Shown here: positions 34,414 to 64,000 of the stretch, in pieces
Position numbering within the stretch: the first letter of the stretch is position 1
How the letters are laid out: each line of letters begins with the position of its first letter
Assembly: GCF_014646335.1 (NCBI RefSeq)
Contig: NZ_BMNG01000009.1
Span: 310,001-374,000 of the forward strand
Direction: 5' to 3'
Source: Streptomyces lasiicapitis
Lineage (GTDB): Bacteria; Actinomycetota; Actinomycetes; Streptomycetales; Streptomycetaceae
Length of the DNA stretch: 64,000 nt
Program-made: the position numbers and the translations under genes
Notes under the pieces: generated by a model
The model's database searches: none
Told to the model about the DNA's origin: nothing
The model's input: the letters and a program-made list of their open reading frames with translations, nothing else

Positions 34414-35313
34414 GTGAAGCGTTACGAACGGCTTCAGCAGATCCGGTGTCTGGACCCGGAGAAGGACTTCCTGACGATCTATCGTCTCTCCGCGGTGTAC
34501 GAGTTCCCTTGGGACTTCACCCGGGCCCTCGAACTGGCCCTCTACCGCACGTACGCCGTCCCGAGCATCGGCCGCCTCCTCGCGCGGACCGCGGAGCTGA
34601 CGGACCGCACGCAGAAGCGGTACGACGACACGGCCCTGCTCCTCGACGCGATCGTCGAGCACGGCTTCGACAGCGACGTGGGGCACACGGCGGTCCGGCG
34701 CATCAACCAGATGCACCGCAGCTACGACATCAGCAACGACGACATGCGGTACGTGCTGTGCACGTTCGTGGTCACGCCCAAGAGATGGATCGACACCTAC
34801 GGATGGCGCAGGTTCTCACGGCACGAGGCAGTCGCGTCCGCCGTGTACTACCGCACTCTGGGACAGCACTTGGGCATCACGGCCATCCCGGGCTCCTACG
34901 AAGAGTTCGCCGAGTGTCTCGACGCCTACGAAGAGGCTCACTTCGGATGGGACGAAGGCGAAGGGGCACGCAGGGTCTCCGACGCCACCATCGATCTGAT
35001 GGCCTCCTGGTATCCCCGCCCCCTGGCTCCCGTCCTGCGCGCGGCCACCGTCGCTCTCCTCGACGACTCACTGGTGAAGGCCTTCCGTTACGAACCGCCG
35101 CCCGCCCTCACCCGGACGCTGGTCCGGCGCGCGGTGTGGCTGCGAGGGCGTGCGGTGCGTCTGCTGCCGCCGCGCACCACCCCGCACTACGCCCGGCAGA
35201 ACCGTGAGATCAAGGGCTACCCGGACGGCTACCGGGTCGACGAGCTGGGCACGCGCCCGGTGCCGGGCGTGCGCGGCTGCCCGGTGCGGCACGAGGGGCT
35301 GTCGACGGACTGA
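34414..35313 (+). CDS. MpaB-like (DUF2236) oxygenase-family protein
   Basis: A 299-residue protein starting at a GTG with GGGGGA 7 bases upstream. It has the pattern of the DUF2236/MpaB family: DFTRALELALYRTYAVPSIG near the start, a conserved HTAVRRINQMHRSYDIS with candidate His ligands, and VTPKRWIDTYGWRRF in the middle. Family members include haem-dependent latex-clearing and mycophenolic acid pathway oxygenases, but most are uncharacterised. The ligand residues of the characterised members cannot be checked here. Confidence 0.75.
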   Translation: MKRYERLQQIRCLDPEKDFLTIYRLSAVYEFPWDFTRALELALYRTYAVPSIGRLLARTAELTDRTQKRYDDTALLLDAIVEHGFDSDVGHTAVRRINQMHRSYDISNDDMRYVLCTFVVTPKRWIDTYGWRRFSRHEAVASAVYYRTLGQHLGITAIPGSYEEFAECLDAYEEAHFGWDEGEGARRVSDATIDLMASWYPRPLAPVLRAATVALLDDSLVKAFRYEPPPALTRTLVRRAVWLRGRAVRLLPPRTTPHYARQNREIKGYPDGYRVDELGTRPVPGVRGCPVRHEGLSTD

Positions 35314-35330
35314 CCGCGGCGCGGGAGGCG

Positions 35331-35852
35331 TCAGCCGAGTGACGCCAACGTCTTGCGCAGCCAGGCGAGTTCCGCCCGGCTCGTGGCGCGCGCGATGGTG
35401 AGGATGCCCTGGCGGAAGGGATCGTCCAGCTCTTCCGCGCGCAGCGGGCGGTCGCCTTCGTAGAAGAAGCTGGCCGGTTCCTGGAGGAAGTCGAGACGGC
35501 GCCGCAACACGGCGGCCTGGGCGGACGCCTCGTCCAGGTGGCGCAGGAAGGCGAGCACCGTGAACCAGCGGTTCTCGTCGGTGATGTCCGCCCGCGCGGG
35601 CTCCGCGAGACGACGGCGCAGCTCGTTTCTGCCGGCGTCGGTGAGGCTCAGGACGTGGCGAGGAGCGGCGACGGCGCCCGGCTGGGTCTCACGGGCCAGC
35701 AGACCGGCCTTCTCGAGACGCTTGATGGCGGGGTAGAGCGTGCTCTCCGCGACCGGGCGCACGTGCCCGGTCAGGGCGGTGATGCGCTTGCGCAACTCGT
35801 AGCCGTGCAGCGAGTGGTCGTAGAGGAATCCAAGGATGGCGAGCTCCAGCAT
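35331..35852 (-). CDS. PadR-family transcriptional regulator
   Basis: A 173-residue repressor with an N-terminal winged helix (LAILGFLYDHSLHGYELRKRI, then STLYPAIKRLEKAGLL) and a C-terminal dimerisation domain. It is divergent from a hydrolase gene, and an inverted repeat lies between them. By analogy with PadR it should repress its own gene and the hydrolase and respond to a small aromatic or related ligand; this is inference. Confidence 0.9.
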   Translation of the reverse strand: MLELAILGFLYDHSLHGYELRKRITALTGHVRPVAESTLYPAIKRLEKAGLLARETQPGAVAAPRHVLSLTDAGRNELRRRLAEPARADITDENRWFTVLAFLRHLDEASAQAAVLRRRLDFLQEPASFFYEGDRPLRAEELDDPFRQGILTIARATSRAELAWLRKTLASLG

Positions 35853-35878
35853 GCCCGTATTCTGCCGCACGCACGGAG

Positions 35879-35912
35879 TACATCGTTGTCGTAGTACTTC
35901 GAGTCCGATGTA
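35879..35912. promoter_or_regulatory. PadR operator candidate
   Basis: TACATCG at 35879-35885 and CGATGTA at 35906-35912 form a 7-bp inverted repeat with a 20-base spacer between the divergent PadR and hydrolase genes. PadR-family sites typically contain ATGT/ACAT half sites, as here. Confidence 0.55.
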
Positions 35913-35969
35913 TTGTGTGACGGAATGCGGGACAAAGACGCGGCACACGGCACTCAGGGGGAGCGGAAC

Positions 35970-36731
35970 ATGACGATCCGGGACGCGCGGTTCGACGCGG
36001 AGGGCAGTCTGATCCGGTGGACCGAGTTCGAGGGCGAAGGGCCCGCGCGTGTGTACGTGCACGGTCTCGGGGCGGCGTCGGCGCCCTACCACGCGCACAT
36101 CGCCGCCCGGCCCGAACTGGCGGGGCGCAGATCGCTGTTCGTGGACCTGCCCGGTCATGGACTGAGTGACCGCCCCAGTGGCTTCGGCTACACCCTGGAA
36201 GACCACGCGGACGCGTTGGCGGCGGCCCTGGACGAGGCGGGCGTGCGCGAAGCGGAGATCGTCGCGCACAGCATGGGCGGCTCCGTGGCCATCGTGCTGG
36301 CCCACCGCAGGGCCGACCTGGTGGCACGCCTGGTCCTCACGGAGGCCAACCTCGACCCGCACCCGCCGAAGACGGCGGGCAGCAGCGGAATCGCGGACTA
36401 CGAAGAGGACGCTTTCGTCACCGAGGGCCACGCGCGCGTGCTGGAGAAGGTCGGACCGGAATGGGCCGCGACCATGCGCCTCACCGACCCGCGTGCCCTG
36501 CACCGCAGCGCCACCGGGCTCGTGCGCGGGACGCACCCCACGATGCGCGCGATGCTGACGGCGCTCTCCGTGGAGCGTGTCTATGTGCAGGGCGCGCGGA
36601 GCGGGGACGTCCCGGGTGGGGACGGCCTGGAGGCGTCCGGCGTGCGGGTCGTCACCGTGCCGCACGCCGGGCACAACGTCATGCTGGACAACCCGGCCGC
36701 CTTCGCCGCAGTGCTCGCGGGACGCTCCTGA
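35970..36731 (+). CDS. Alpha/beta hydrolase
   Basis: A 253-residue serine hydrolase: oxyanion loop VHGLGAA, nucleophile elbow AHSMGGS (Ser near residue 99), a likely acid late in the fold and the His in PHAGHN (about 232). The ATG follows GGGGGAG. Substrate unknown; single-domain lipase or esterase-like enzymes of this type are common. It is divergent from and probably controlled by the PadR regulator. Confidence 0.88.
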   Translation: MTIRDARFDAEGSLIRWTEFEGEGPARVYVHGLGAASAPYHAHIAARPELAGRRSLFVDLPGHGLSDRPSGFGYTLEDHADALAAALDEAGVREAEIVAHSMGGSVAIVLAHRRADLVARLVLTEANLDPHPPKTAGSSGIADYEEDAFVTEGHARVLEKVGPEWAATMRLTDPRALHRSATGLVRGTHPTMRAMLTALSVERVYVQGARSGDVPGGDGLEASGVRVVTVPHAGHNVMLDNPAAFAAVLAGRS

Positions 36732-36768
36732 ACGACGCCCGCGTATGCCCGCGTGTGCCCGCGGGGCG

Positions 36769-37368
36769 TCAGCCCTGCCGTACGGCCAGGGCGAGGAAGC
36801 GGGCGTCCTCGTCGACGTACGACGTCATCTGCCAGCCCGACCCGGCAAGCAGTGGACGGAGGTTGTCCTCGGCGCGCAGGTCGTCCGGAGTGATCTGACG
36901 GCCCTGGCGGGCCGCCAGGGCCGCGCGCCCGATGGGGTGGAACAGCGCGAGCAGCCCTCCCGGGCGCACCACCCGTGCCAACTCCCGCAGGTTCTCGGCC
37001 GGGTCGGGCAGGTGCGAGATGAGGCCCGCACCGAACACGGCGTCGAGCGTCTGCGCGCGCACGGGCAGCCGCGCCACATCCGCGAGCAGGAGCCGGCCGC
37101 AGGACTGCCTGCCCGCCCGTACGGCGGCCTCCAGCATGGCCGGAGTGAGATCCACCCCCAGGACCGTCCCGGAGGACGTCACCGTGTCCCTCAGCGCTGG
37201 CAGGGCGCGGCCCGTGCCGCAGCCGGCGTCCAGGACCCGGGCGCCCGGCCGCAGGCCGAGTTCGGCCACGGCGGCACGGTAGGCCGGGCCGTCGTCGGGG
37301 AAGCGGCTGTCCCAGTCGGCGGCACGTGCCGCGAAGAACTCCTGGACGTGTGTGTGGTCGTCAGTCAT
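36769..37368 (-). CDS. Class I SAM-dependent methyltransferase
   Basis: A 199-residue methyltransferase of the methyltransferase-11 type. SAM motif I is VLDAGCGTG (about 45-53), followed by GVDLTPAML and ARVVRPGGLLALF. The start at 37368 lacks a strong ribosome site. It lies 70 bases beyond the end of the SbnA-like gene on the same strand, so it could be a last member of that operon and modify the peptide or Dap, but it may equally be an unrelated housekeeping gene. The substrate is unknown. Confidence 0.85.
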   Translation of the reverse strand: MTDDHTHVQEFFAARAADWDSRFPDDGPAYRAAVAELGLRPGARVLDAGCGTGRALPALRDTVTSSGTVLGVDLTPAMLEAAVRAGRQSCGRLLLADVARLPVRAQTLDAVFGAGLISHLPDPAENLRELARVVRPGGLLALFHPIGRAALAARQGRQITPDDLRAEDNLRPLLAGSGWQMTSYVDEDARFLALAVRQG

Positions 37369-37438
37369 GGGCTCATGATCCCGCAAGCATCCGGAAAGGG
37401 CCGGGGTCGTCCGTCCCCGCCCGGGGTGCCCTTCAGGC

Positions 37439-38446
37439 TCAGGAATCCCGCGCCAGTTCCTGCGGCCGTACGGGCTGCTCGACCGGTTCGCCCCAGCTCT
37501 GCGGCGAACCGAAGTGCCGCTCCACCCACGCGGGGTCGTACACGGAGTCGAGATAGCGCTCGCCCTGGTCGGGGGCGAGTGCCACGGCGGTGAGGGCGTG
37601 CGCGTCCGCGCGCGCGGCCAGCCAGCGCAGCGCACCGCTGACCACCGTGCCCGTCGAACCACCGAACAGGAACCCCTGCCGCGCCATCGCGTGACAGCTG
37701 TCGACGGTGTCCCGCTCGGGCACCATCACCACGTCGTCCACCAGGCTCGCGTCGAGCAGCGGAGGCCGCACCCCCGCGCCGAGGCCCGGAATCATCCGGG
37801 GCAGCGCGGGACCGCCGAAGGTCACGGAGCCGACGCTGTCGACGGCCACGATCGTCACGGGCCTGCTCCGCTCACGGAAGTAGCGGGCGCAGCCCATCAG
37901 CGTGCCGCCGGTGCCCGCTCCCACGAAGAGGACGTCGAGCTCCGGGAACTCGGCCGCTATGGCGGGCGCCGTACTGCGGTAGTGCGCCCGCCAGTTGTTC
38001 GGGTTCGCGTACTGGTTCAGCCAGACGTACCGCGAGTCCTCCTCGCACATCCGCTGCACCAGGTCGATCCGCGCGCCCAGCAGGCCGCGGCTCTCGTCCG
38101 CCTGCGTGACCACGCGCACCTCCGCGCCGAGCGACTCCATCAGACGGCGGCTCGCCCGGTTGCACCGGGAGTCCGTGACGCAGACGAAGCCGTAACCCCG
38201 GTGCGCCGCGATCATGCTCAGCGCGATGCCGAGGTTGCCCGAGGACGACTCGACGATCACGGACCCAGGAGTGAGAACACCGTCCCGCTCGGCCGCACGC
38301 ACCATCTCCAGGGCGGCCTTGAGCTTGATGGAGCCCGCGAGGTTGAAGCCCTCGCACTTGAGATGGAGCGGCACCCCGAAGACCGACGCGAGATTCACGA
38401 ACACGTCATCCGCGTTGATCTCGTAGGGGGCTGAGACAACCGGCAC
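37439..38446 (-). CDS. SbnA-like N-(2-amino-2-carboxyethyl)-L-glutamate synthase (Dap biosynthesis)
   Basis: A 335-residue PLP enzyme of the cysteine synthase/OASS fold. The PLP Lys sits in AGSIKLK (Lys about 41), the Asn loop is SSSGNLGIAL, and the phosphate cradle is GAGTGGT. In Staphylococcus SbnA condenses O-phospho-L-serine with glutamate, and SbnB then releases 2,3-diaminopropionate; the partner is the next gene upstream here. The GTG at 38446 is chosen because AAAGGGG lies 8 bases before it and the extra upstream codons are Ser/Arg noise. It is third in a leftward operon after A-T-TauD and the SbnB-like gene. Confident by family and context. Confidence 0.9.
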   Translation of the reverse strand: MPVVSAPYEINADDVFVNLASVFGVPLHLKCEGFNLAGSIKLKAALEMVRAAERDGVLTPGSVIVESSSGNLGIALSMIAAHRGYGFVCVTDSRCNRASRRLMESLGAEVRVVTQADESRGLLGARIDLVQRMCEEDSRYVWLNQYANPNNWRAHYRSTAPAIAAEFPELDVLFVGAGTGGTLMGCARYFRERSRPVTIVAVDSVGSVTFGGPALPRMIPGLGAGVRPPLLDASLVDDVVMVPERDTVDSCHAMARQGFLFGGSTGTVVSGALRWLAARADAHALTAVALAPDQGERYLDSVYDPAWVERHFGSPQSWGEPVEQPVRPQELARDS

Positions 38447-38474
38447 TTCATCACCCCTTTCGCTCGCGCGCCGA

Positions 38475-39518
38475 CTAGGCGCCGGTACGTCCGTAGCGGT
38501 CGAGCTCGTGGAAGAAGCCCTCCACGACTCCGAGCCGGCCCGCCTCCCGCAGCTGGTCGTGGACATGCCTGCCGAGAGCGATGTCGAGGACACCCAGGCC
38601 GAACGGGGAGAAGATCACCGGCCGGTCCGTCGGCACCTGGGCCCGGCCCTCCAGGACGTCGTACAGAGTGCCGTCGATGAAGTCCCGGTTGCCCGTCCGC
38701 TGTTCGGTGAGGTGGACGGAGGTGTCGGCCTTGAGGCAGTGCTCCACGTCGTCGACGAAGTTCGCCGCGGCCAGGACCACGTCCGGGGCCACGTCCCGCA
38801 GCGACACGTTGAGCACCAGCGGGTTGTGCGCGAACCACGCGGGGTCGTGCACGTGCGGAGTCGCCGCGACGGTGGCGAAGACCACCAGGTCGCTGTCCCG
38901 GATCACGTCCTCGGCGGTACGGCCGACGGTGACGCGGGCGCTGCCCGGACGGCCGTTCAGGTACTGCGCGAACGCCGCCGCGTGGTCGTCGGACAGGTCG
39001 TGGACGCCCACCTCGTCGAAGGTCCAGCCGGTGGCCTCGAAGTAGTGGTGGATGTAGCGGGCGATGAGCCCGGTGCCGATGAAGCCGATGCGGCGCGGCC
39101 GCTCACCCGGGCTGAGCCGGCCGGCCGCGAGCACCGCCGAAGCCGCGGTCCTGGAGGCGCTGATGATCGAGCTCTCCAGACACGCGAACGGGTAGCCCGT
39201 GGCGTGGTCGTTGAGGATGAGGACCGCGGACGCGCGCGGGATGCCGGACGCGACGTTGTCGGGGAAGCTGGAGATCCACTTCAGGCCGTCCGTCGGCTGC
39301 TCGCCGCCCACGGACGCGGGCAGGGCGATGATCCGGGACTTGGGCCGGTCCGGGAACCGCAGGAAGTACGACGGGGGATTGACCGTGGAGTTCCGGCCGT
39401 GCAGCCGGTAGACCTCCTCGACCAGATCCACCACCTGCGTCTCGCCGCCGGTGAGCACCTGGGCGACCTGCTCGCCGGTGATCACGGCGAATGACGGCAC
39501 GACGGGCTCGTGGGACAA
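38475..39518 (-). CDS. SbnB-like N-(2-amino-2-carboxyethyl)-L-glutamate dehydrogenase (Dap biosynthesis)
   Basis: A 347-residue NAD-dependent enzyme of the ornithine cyclodeaminase/mu-crystallin family. The Rossmann motif is IGFIGTGLIARYIHHY, and the N-terminal substrate site has STVNPPSYFLRFP and LKWISSFPDN, typical of SbnB. It oxidatively cleaves the SbnA product to L-2,3-diaminopropionate, 2-oxoglutarate and NADH. The TTG at 39518 is preferred because GGAG lies 6 bases upstream; another TTG at 39530 is possible. The 2-oxoglutarate released is also the cosubstrate of the TauD domain encoded just upstream. It ends 29 bases before the SbnA-like start. Confidence 0.9.
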   Translation of the reverse strand: MSHEPVVPSFAVITGEQVAQVLTGGETQVVDLVEEVYRLHGRNSTVNPPSYFLRFPDRPKSRIIALPASVGGEQPTDGLKWISSFPDNVASGIPRASAVLILNDHATGYPFACLESSIISASRTAASAVLAAGRLSPGERPRRIGFIGTGLIARYIHHYFEATGWTFDEVGVHDLSDDHAAAFAQYLNGRPGSARVTVGRTAEDVIRDSDLVVFATVAATPHVHDPAWFAHNPLVLNVSLRDVAPDVVLAAANFVDDVEHCLKADTSVHLTEQRTGNRDFIDGTLYDVLEGRAQVPTDRPVIFSPFGLGVLDIALGRHVHDQLREAGRLGVVEGFFHELDRYGRTGA

Positions 39519-39643
39519 GGCTGACTCCAACTGTGAGGGATGCGTGGACTTGGGGACTGCTGGGTGTTCGGTATTCGGCGAGGCTGAGGCGCACGCCGCC
39601 GCCGTGGCGGTAGGGCGCGCGGCAGCCCGGAAGCACCCCGGTG

Positions 39644-43180
<3,537 letters not shown>

Positions 43181-43857
43181 CGCTCTCTCCTGTGGGGCCG
43201 GACGCCGACGGGGAGGGGTGAACGGCGCATCGAAATCTGGCTGGAAGAAAGCAGCTTGACGCCCCGTGGAACGGCTACGAATGTCGGGCCCGTGCCCGAT
43301 CCCCCTGAACTACTCGCAGCCGAAGACGGTCAAACGTTACCTCACCGATCTATGCCGTCGGGAGGGCGTTCCGCACCGCACCGAGTATGCCGCCGGGAGG
43401 GCGTTCGGTAGAGCCTTCGGCCCGTGCCCGACAGGGAACTGACGGCATGTCCGGTGCGACCCGAAGCGGCGGCCAATGAATTTTGTCCAGATCGGGTCTT
43501 CGTGGCAGTGTCGTGGGGTGCGACCGATGACGTTACGTCAACTGGGCGCGACCAACCTGATGTTGCGAGGCGGCATCGGTGAGTAATCTCACAGGGCCTT
43601 GGATCGGCGCTGACCTGCGGGCAGGATCTGCACGCGGTCCGCGGTAGGTGTCGAGGCCGTGAAAACAGGCAAAACGGGGGAAGACTTGATGGGTTTCAGC
43701 GATTCGGCGTGTACGGCGACATCGGCTGTCGGAAGGGGAGTCGCCTCTCCATGGGCAGTGTCCCGTTGAGTAAGGCGTCACATCGGGGCAGCCGGACAAG
43801 GAATGGCTGTCCCGGCGCTCTCCGTACATCCCAGGCTTATTGAAGAAACCATGGCAC
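43181..43857. promoter_or_regulatory. Divergent promoter region of the NRPS cluster with 21-bp direct repeats
   Basis: About 680 bases separate the leftward A-T-TauD operon from the rightward thioesterase-MbtH-NRPS genes, and no gene is seen in them. A 21-base sequence (TATGCCGYCGGGAGGGCGTTC) is repeated with one mismatch at 43351-43371 and 43386-43406, 35 bases apart, which places the copies on nearly the same face of the helix. It is the best candidate in the window for a pathway-specific regulator site; no regulator gene for this cluster lies inside the window. Confidence 0.55.
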
Positions 43858-44655
43858 ATGCTTTGCGATAACGATGCCCTGGCCGACCGCTGGTTCCGGC
43901 GAATCACCAAGTGGAGCGGAAGCCCGCGGGCCCGCCTGATTTGCTTTCCCCATGCCGGCGGCACCGCGAGCTATTTTCGGGGCTGGGCCCGCCTTGTCCC
44001 GCCCGATATCGAGGTGCTGGCGGTCCGATACCCCGGCCGGGAAGACCGCCTCATGGACCCCTTCGCGGAGTCCATGGAGGAACTGGCCGACGAGGTGTCG
44101 TCCGCTGTTCAGTCGTTGTCCGACAGGCCGTTGGCGTTCTTCGGGCACAGCATGGGGGCCTCCGTCGCCTACGAGGTCGCGGCGCGGCTGCACACGAAGC
44201 GCGCTCCGTTCCACGGCCCCGCGCCCGTGGCGCTCTTCCTCTCCGGACGCGCGGGCCCCGGGCACGAGCACGTGCGAGATCTGGGCGGCGCCGACGACCG
44301 GGAACTGATGGACGAAGTCATCGGCATGGGCGGCACAGAGGCACACGCCTTCAGCGATCCCGAACTCCGTGACCTGGTCCTTCCCGTCATACGCTCGGAC
44401 TTCCGGCTGGTGGAGCGCTACGGAAGAACAAGCCCCGGCGGCCGCCTCCTGAGCACCCCGGTCTTCACCTACTACGGCGACCACGACGCTCACCTCGACG
44501 TGCCGGCGATCAAGGCGTGGTCGGCCGTGACGAGTGGTCCGTTCGCCACGCGGAGCTTCGACGGCGGCCATTTCTACCTGGCGCGGCACGCCGAGGAACT
44601 CGTCGGTGACGTCGTCGGCCGCCTCCGGCCCCTCCTGGGCAGACCGGCGCGCTGA
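43858..44655 (+). CDS. Type II thioesterase (NRPS-associated)
   Basis: A 265-residue TEII with ICFPHAGGTASYF, the nucleophile elbow GHSMGAS, Asp in GDHDAH and His in GGHFYL. It uses Ser as nucleophile, unlike the Cys of SyrC/CmaE aminoacyl shuttles, which favours a hydrolytic editing role; transfer of the trans-loaded amino acid to module 4 is still possible. An ATG at 43858 is taken as start with a weak GAAG upstream; a TTG at 43840 would add six residues. It is first of the rightward genes, with MbtH 230 bases downstream. Confidence 0.9.
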   Translation: MLCDNDALADRWFRRITKWSGSPRARLICFPHAGGTASYFRGWARLVPPDIEVLAVRYPGREDRLMDPFAESMEELADEVSSAVQSLSDRPLAFFGHSMGASVAYEVAARLHTKRAPFHGPAPVALFLSGRAGPGHEHVRDLGGADDRELMDEVIGMGGTEAHAFSDPELRDLVLPVIRSDFRLVERYGRTSPGGRLLSTPVFTYYGDHDAHLDVPAIKAWSAVTSGPFATRSFDGGHFYLARHAEELVGDVVGRLRPLLGRPAR

Positions 44656-44887
44656 CCCGCTGCCGTCGACCGGTCGCCAGGCCGTACGGCACCACTTCAT
44701 CCCGCACACGACGTCGGCGCGGCCCGCCGGCGAAAGCGCCCCGAAGTTTTGCCGCGCCTTGACCGGTGCCCGGTGCATCGGATTCCCGGACCGCCGACGC
44801 GCCACGAATTCCGCACAAGATCACACGCAGGCCCCACGCAAGTCCGGTGCAAGCCCCACTCAAGATCCCACGCAAGAGGAGAAATCG

Positions 44888-45115
44888 ATGAGCAACCCGT
44901 TCGAAGACGCCGACGGTACGTACGTCGTTCTCGTCAACGACGAGGGCCAGCACTCGCTCTGGCCCACTTTCGCTGACGTCCCCGCCGGTTGGACAAAGGC
45001 CTTCGGTGAGGCCGGACGTACCGAGTGCCTGGAATTCGTCGAGCAGTCCTGGACCGACATGCGCCCGAAGAGTCTGATCGCCGCCATGGAAGCCGGAGTT
45101 GACGCCAAGGGCTGA
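44888..45115 (+). CDS. MbtH-like protein
   Basis: A 75-residue MbtH protein, which binds adenylation domains and is often needed for their folding or activity. The family pattern is complete: NxExQxSLWP (NDEGQHSLWP), VPAGW, and a C-terminal SWTDMRP. The ribosome site AGAGGAG lies 6 bases before the ATG. It lies just ahead of the giant NRPS and is the only MbtH seen, so it probably serves all its A domains and that of the A-T-TauD protein. Confidence 0.97.
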   Translation: MSNPFEDADGTYVVLVNDEGQHSLWPTFADVPAGWTKAFGEAGRTECLEFVEQSWTDMRPKSLIAAMEAGVDAKG

Positions 45116-45322
45116 CCGACGTCAACCCTTTCCATGCTTTTCGGGTGCCGACTCCCGATTCCCCGGCAACCCGTCTTCTCGTGACAGTCGGTGTCCAGGA
45201 GCGGCCGGCCCCCATTCAGGGCCGCGCCGACTTCCGGCGTGTCACAGGAATGCCCGGACGGCCGCATGCGGACTGCCTACCGTCCGAAGAACTCTTTGAA
45301 CAGATCGATTAGGGGTATTGGT

Positions 45323-63660
<18,338 letters not shown>

Positions 63661-63661
<1 letters not shown>

Positions 63662-64000
63662 TGATCCCGCTGTCGTTCGCCCAGAGGCGCCTGTGGTTCC
63701 TGGCGCAGCTCGAGGGCCCGAACCCCACGTACAACATCCCCGCCGCCCTGCGGCTCAGGGGCGAGCTGAACGTGGCCGCCCTGCACGCCGCGCTGCGGGA
63801 CGTGGTGGAGCGGCACGAGGTGCTGCGGACCGTGTTCCCCGCCGCCGACGGAACTCCGCACCAGCGGATCCTCGACGCGGGCGCGGTGCCCCTCGACCTG
63901 CCGGTGATCCCGACGGCGGGGGAGGACGCCCTGGCCCCGGCCCTCGCCGAGGCCACGGCCCAGCCGTTCGACCTGGCATCGGACATCCCGATCCGTGCCC
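63661..64000 (+). CDS. Next NRPS subunit, N-terminal condensation domain (3' end outside window)
   Basis: 113 codons are visible, starting at an ATG whose first base is the last base of the preceding stop (TGATG), so it is translationally coupled. The sequence is the start of an LCL condensation domain: IPLSFAQRRLWFLAQLEGP, then NIPAALRLRGELN and VERHEVLRTVFP. No N-terminal communication helix is present before the C domain. It should extend the chain after the last Thr without epimerising it. The rest lies outside the window. Confidence 0.92.

Noticed and set aside
45191..45322. Extension of the NRPS to a GTG at 45191
   Set aside because: The added 44 codons are Arg/Pro/Ser-rich with no ribosome site, whereas the GTG at 45323 has AGGGG at the right distance.

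Overview
The window is actinobacterial, almost certainly Streptomyces. It is very GC-rich, uses GTG and TTG starts, has many 4-base stop/start overlaps, and carries secondary-metabolite genes next to typical Streptomyces housekeeping genes. No tRNA, rRNA or CRISPR array was seen.

Bases 1-11,900 are the edge of a modular type I polyketide cluster. It holds the C-terminal ACP of a PKS (1-557), an operon of an AMP-ligase and a stand-alone acyltransferase (688-3137), a tryptophan-monooxygenase-like amine oxidase (3666-5345), a coupled metallophosphoesterase and Sfp-type phosphopantetheinyl transferase (6416-8049), a type II thioesterase (8298-9071) and a PAS-LuxR activator of the PimM type (11179-11862). 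Amine oxidase, ligase and acyltransferase together suggest an amino-acid-derived (probably arginine-derived) starter unit; this is inference. Between the intact genes lie decayed pieces: a second AMP-ligase, a PKS docking/KS N-terminus that has lost its active site, and the end of a large LuxR regulator. Several stretches resemble the PimM-class operator.

Bases 11,900-14,300 are a graveyard of fragments (IS110-type and IS5-type transposases, a DNase I/CdtB-like nuclease, an anti-sigma-type ATPase tail). Next comes an intact BAHD-family acyltransferase (14307-15716), a family better known from plants and fungi, with a PimM-like site upstream.

Bases 16,200-37,400 look like ordinary chromosome: aldehyde dehydrogenase with a GAF regulator, a Tat-exported amidase, the xylose genes (xylA divergent from xylB and a ROK regulator), a membrane protein, a phytase-like esterase, a coupled SNF2 helicase/SWIM protein pair, a fatty acid desaturase, an MpaB/DUF2236 oxygenase, a PadR regulator divergent from a hydrolase, a methyltransferase and several unknowns.

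Bases 37,400-64,000 are a nonribosomal peptide cluster that runs off the right edge. A leftward operon encodes an A-T-TauD protein (adenylation, carrier, 2-oxoglutarate oxygenase) followed by SbnB-like and SbnA-like enzymes that make 2,3-diaminopropionate (Dap). A rightward set encodes a type II thioesterase, an MbtH protein, a 6,112-residue six-module NRPS and the start of another NRPS. The fourth module of the giant NRPS keeps only a remnant of its adenylation domain, although its C and T domains look intact. The simplest model is that the nearby A-T-TauD protein activates Dap or another amino acid, may oxidise it on its carrier, and supplies it to module 4 in trans. Reading the binding-pocket residues by eye gives Asp/Asn-like, Thr, Ser, (trans-loaded), Thr, Thr. 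There are no epimerase domains, and four of the six condensation domains look like dual epimerisation/condensation domains. I could not match this architecture to a known product.
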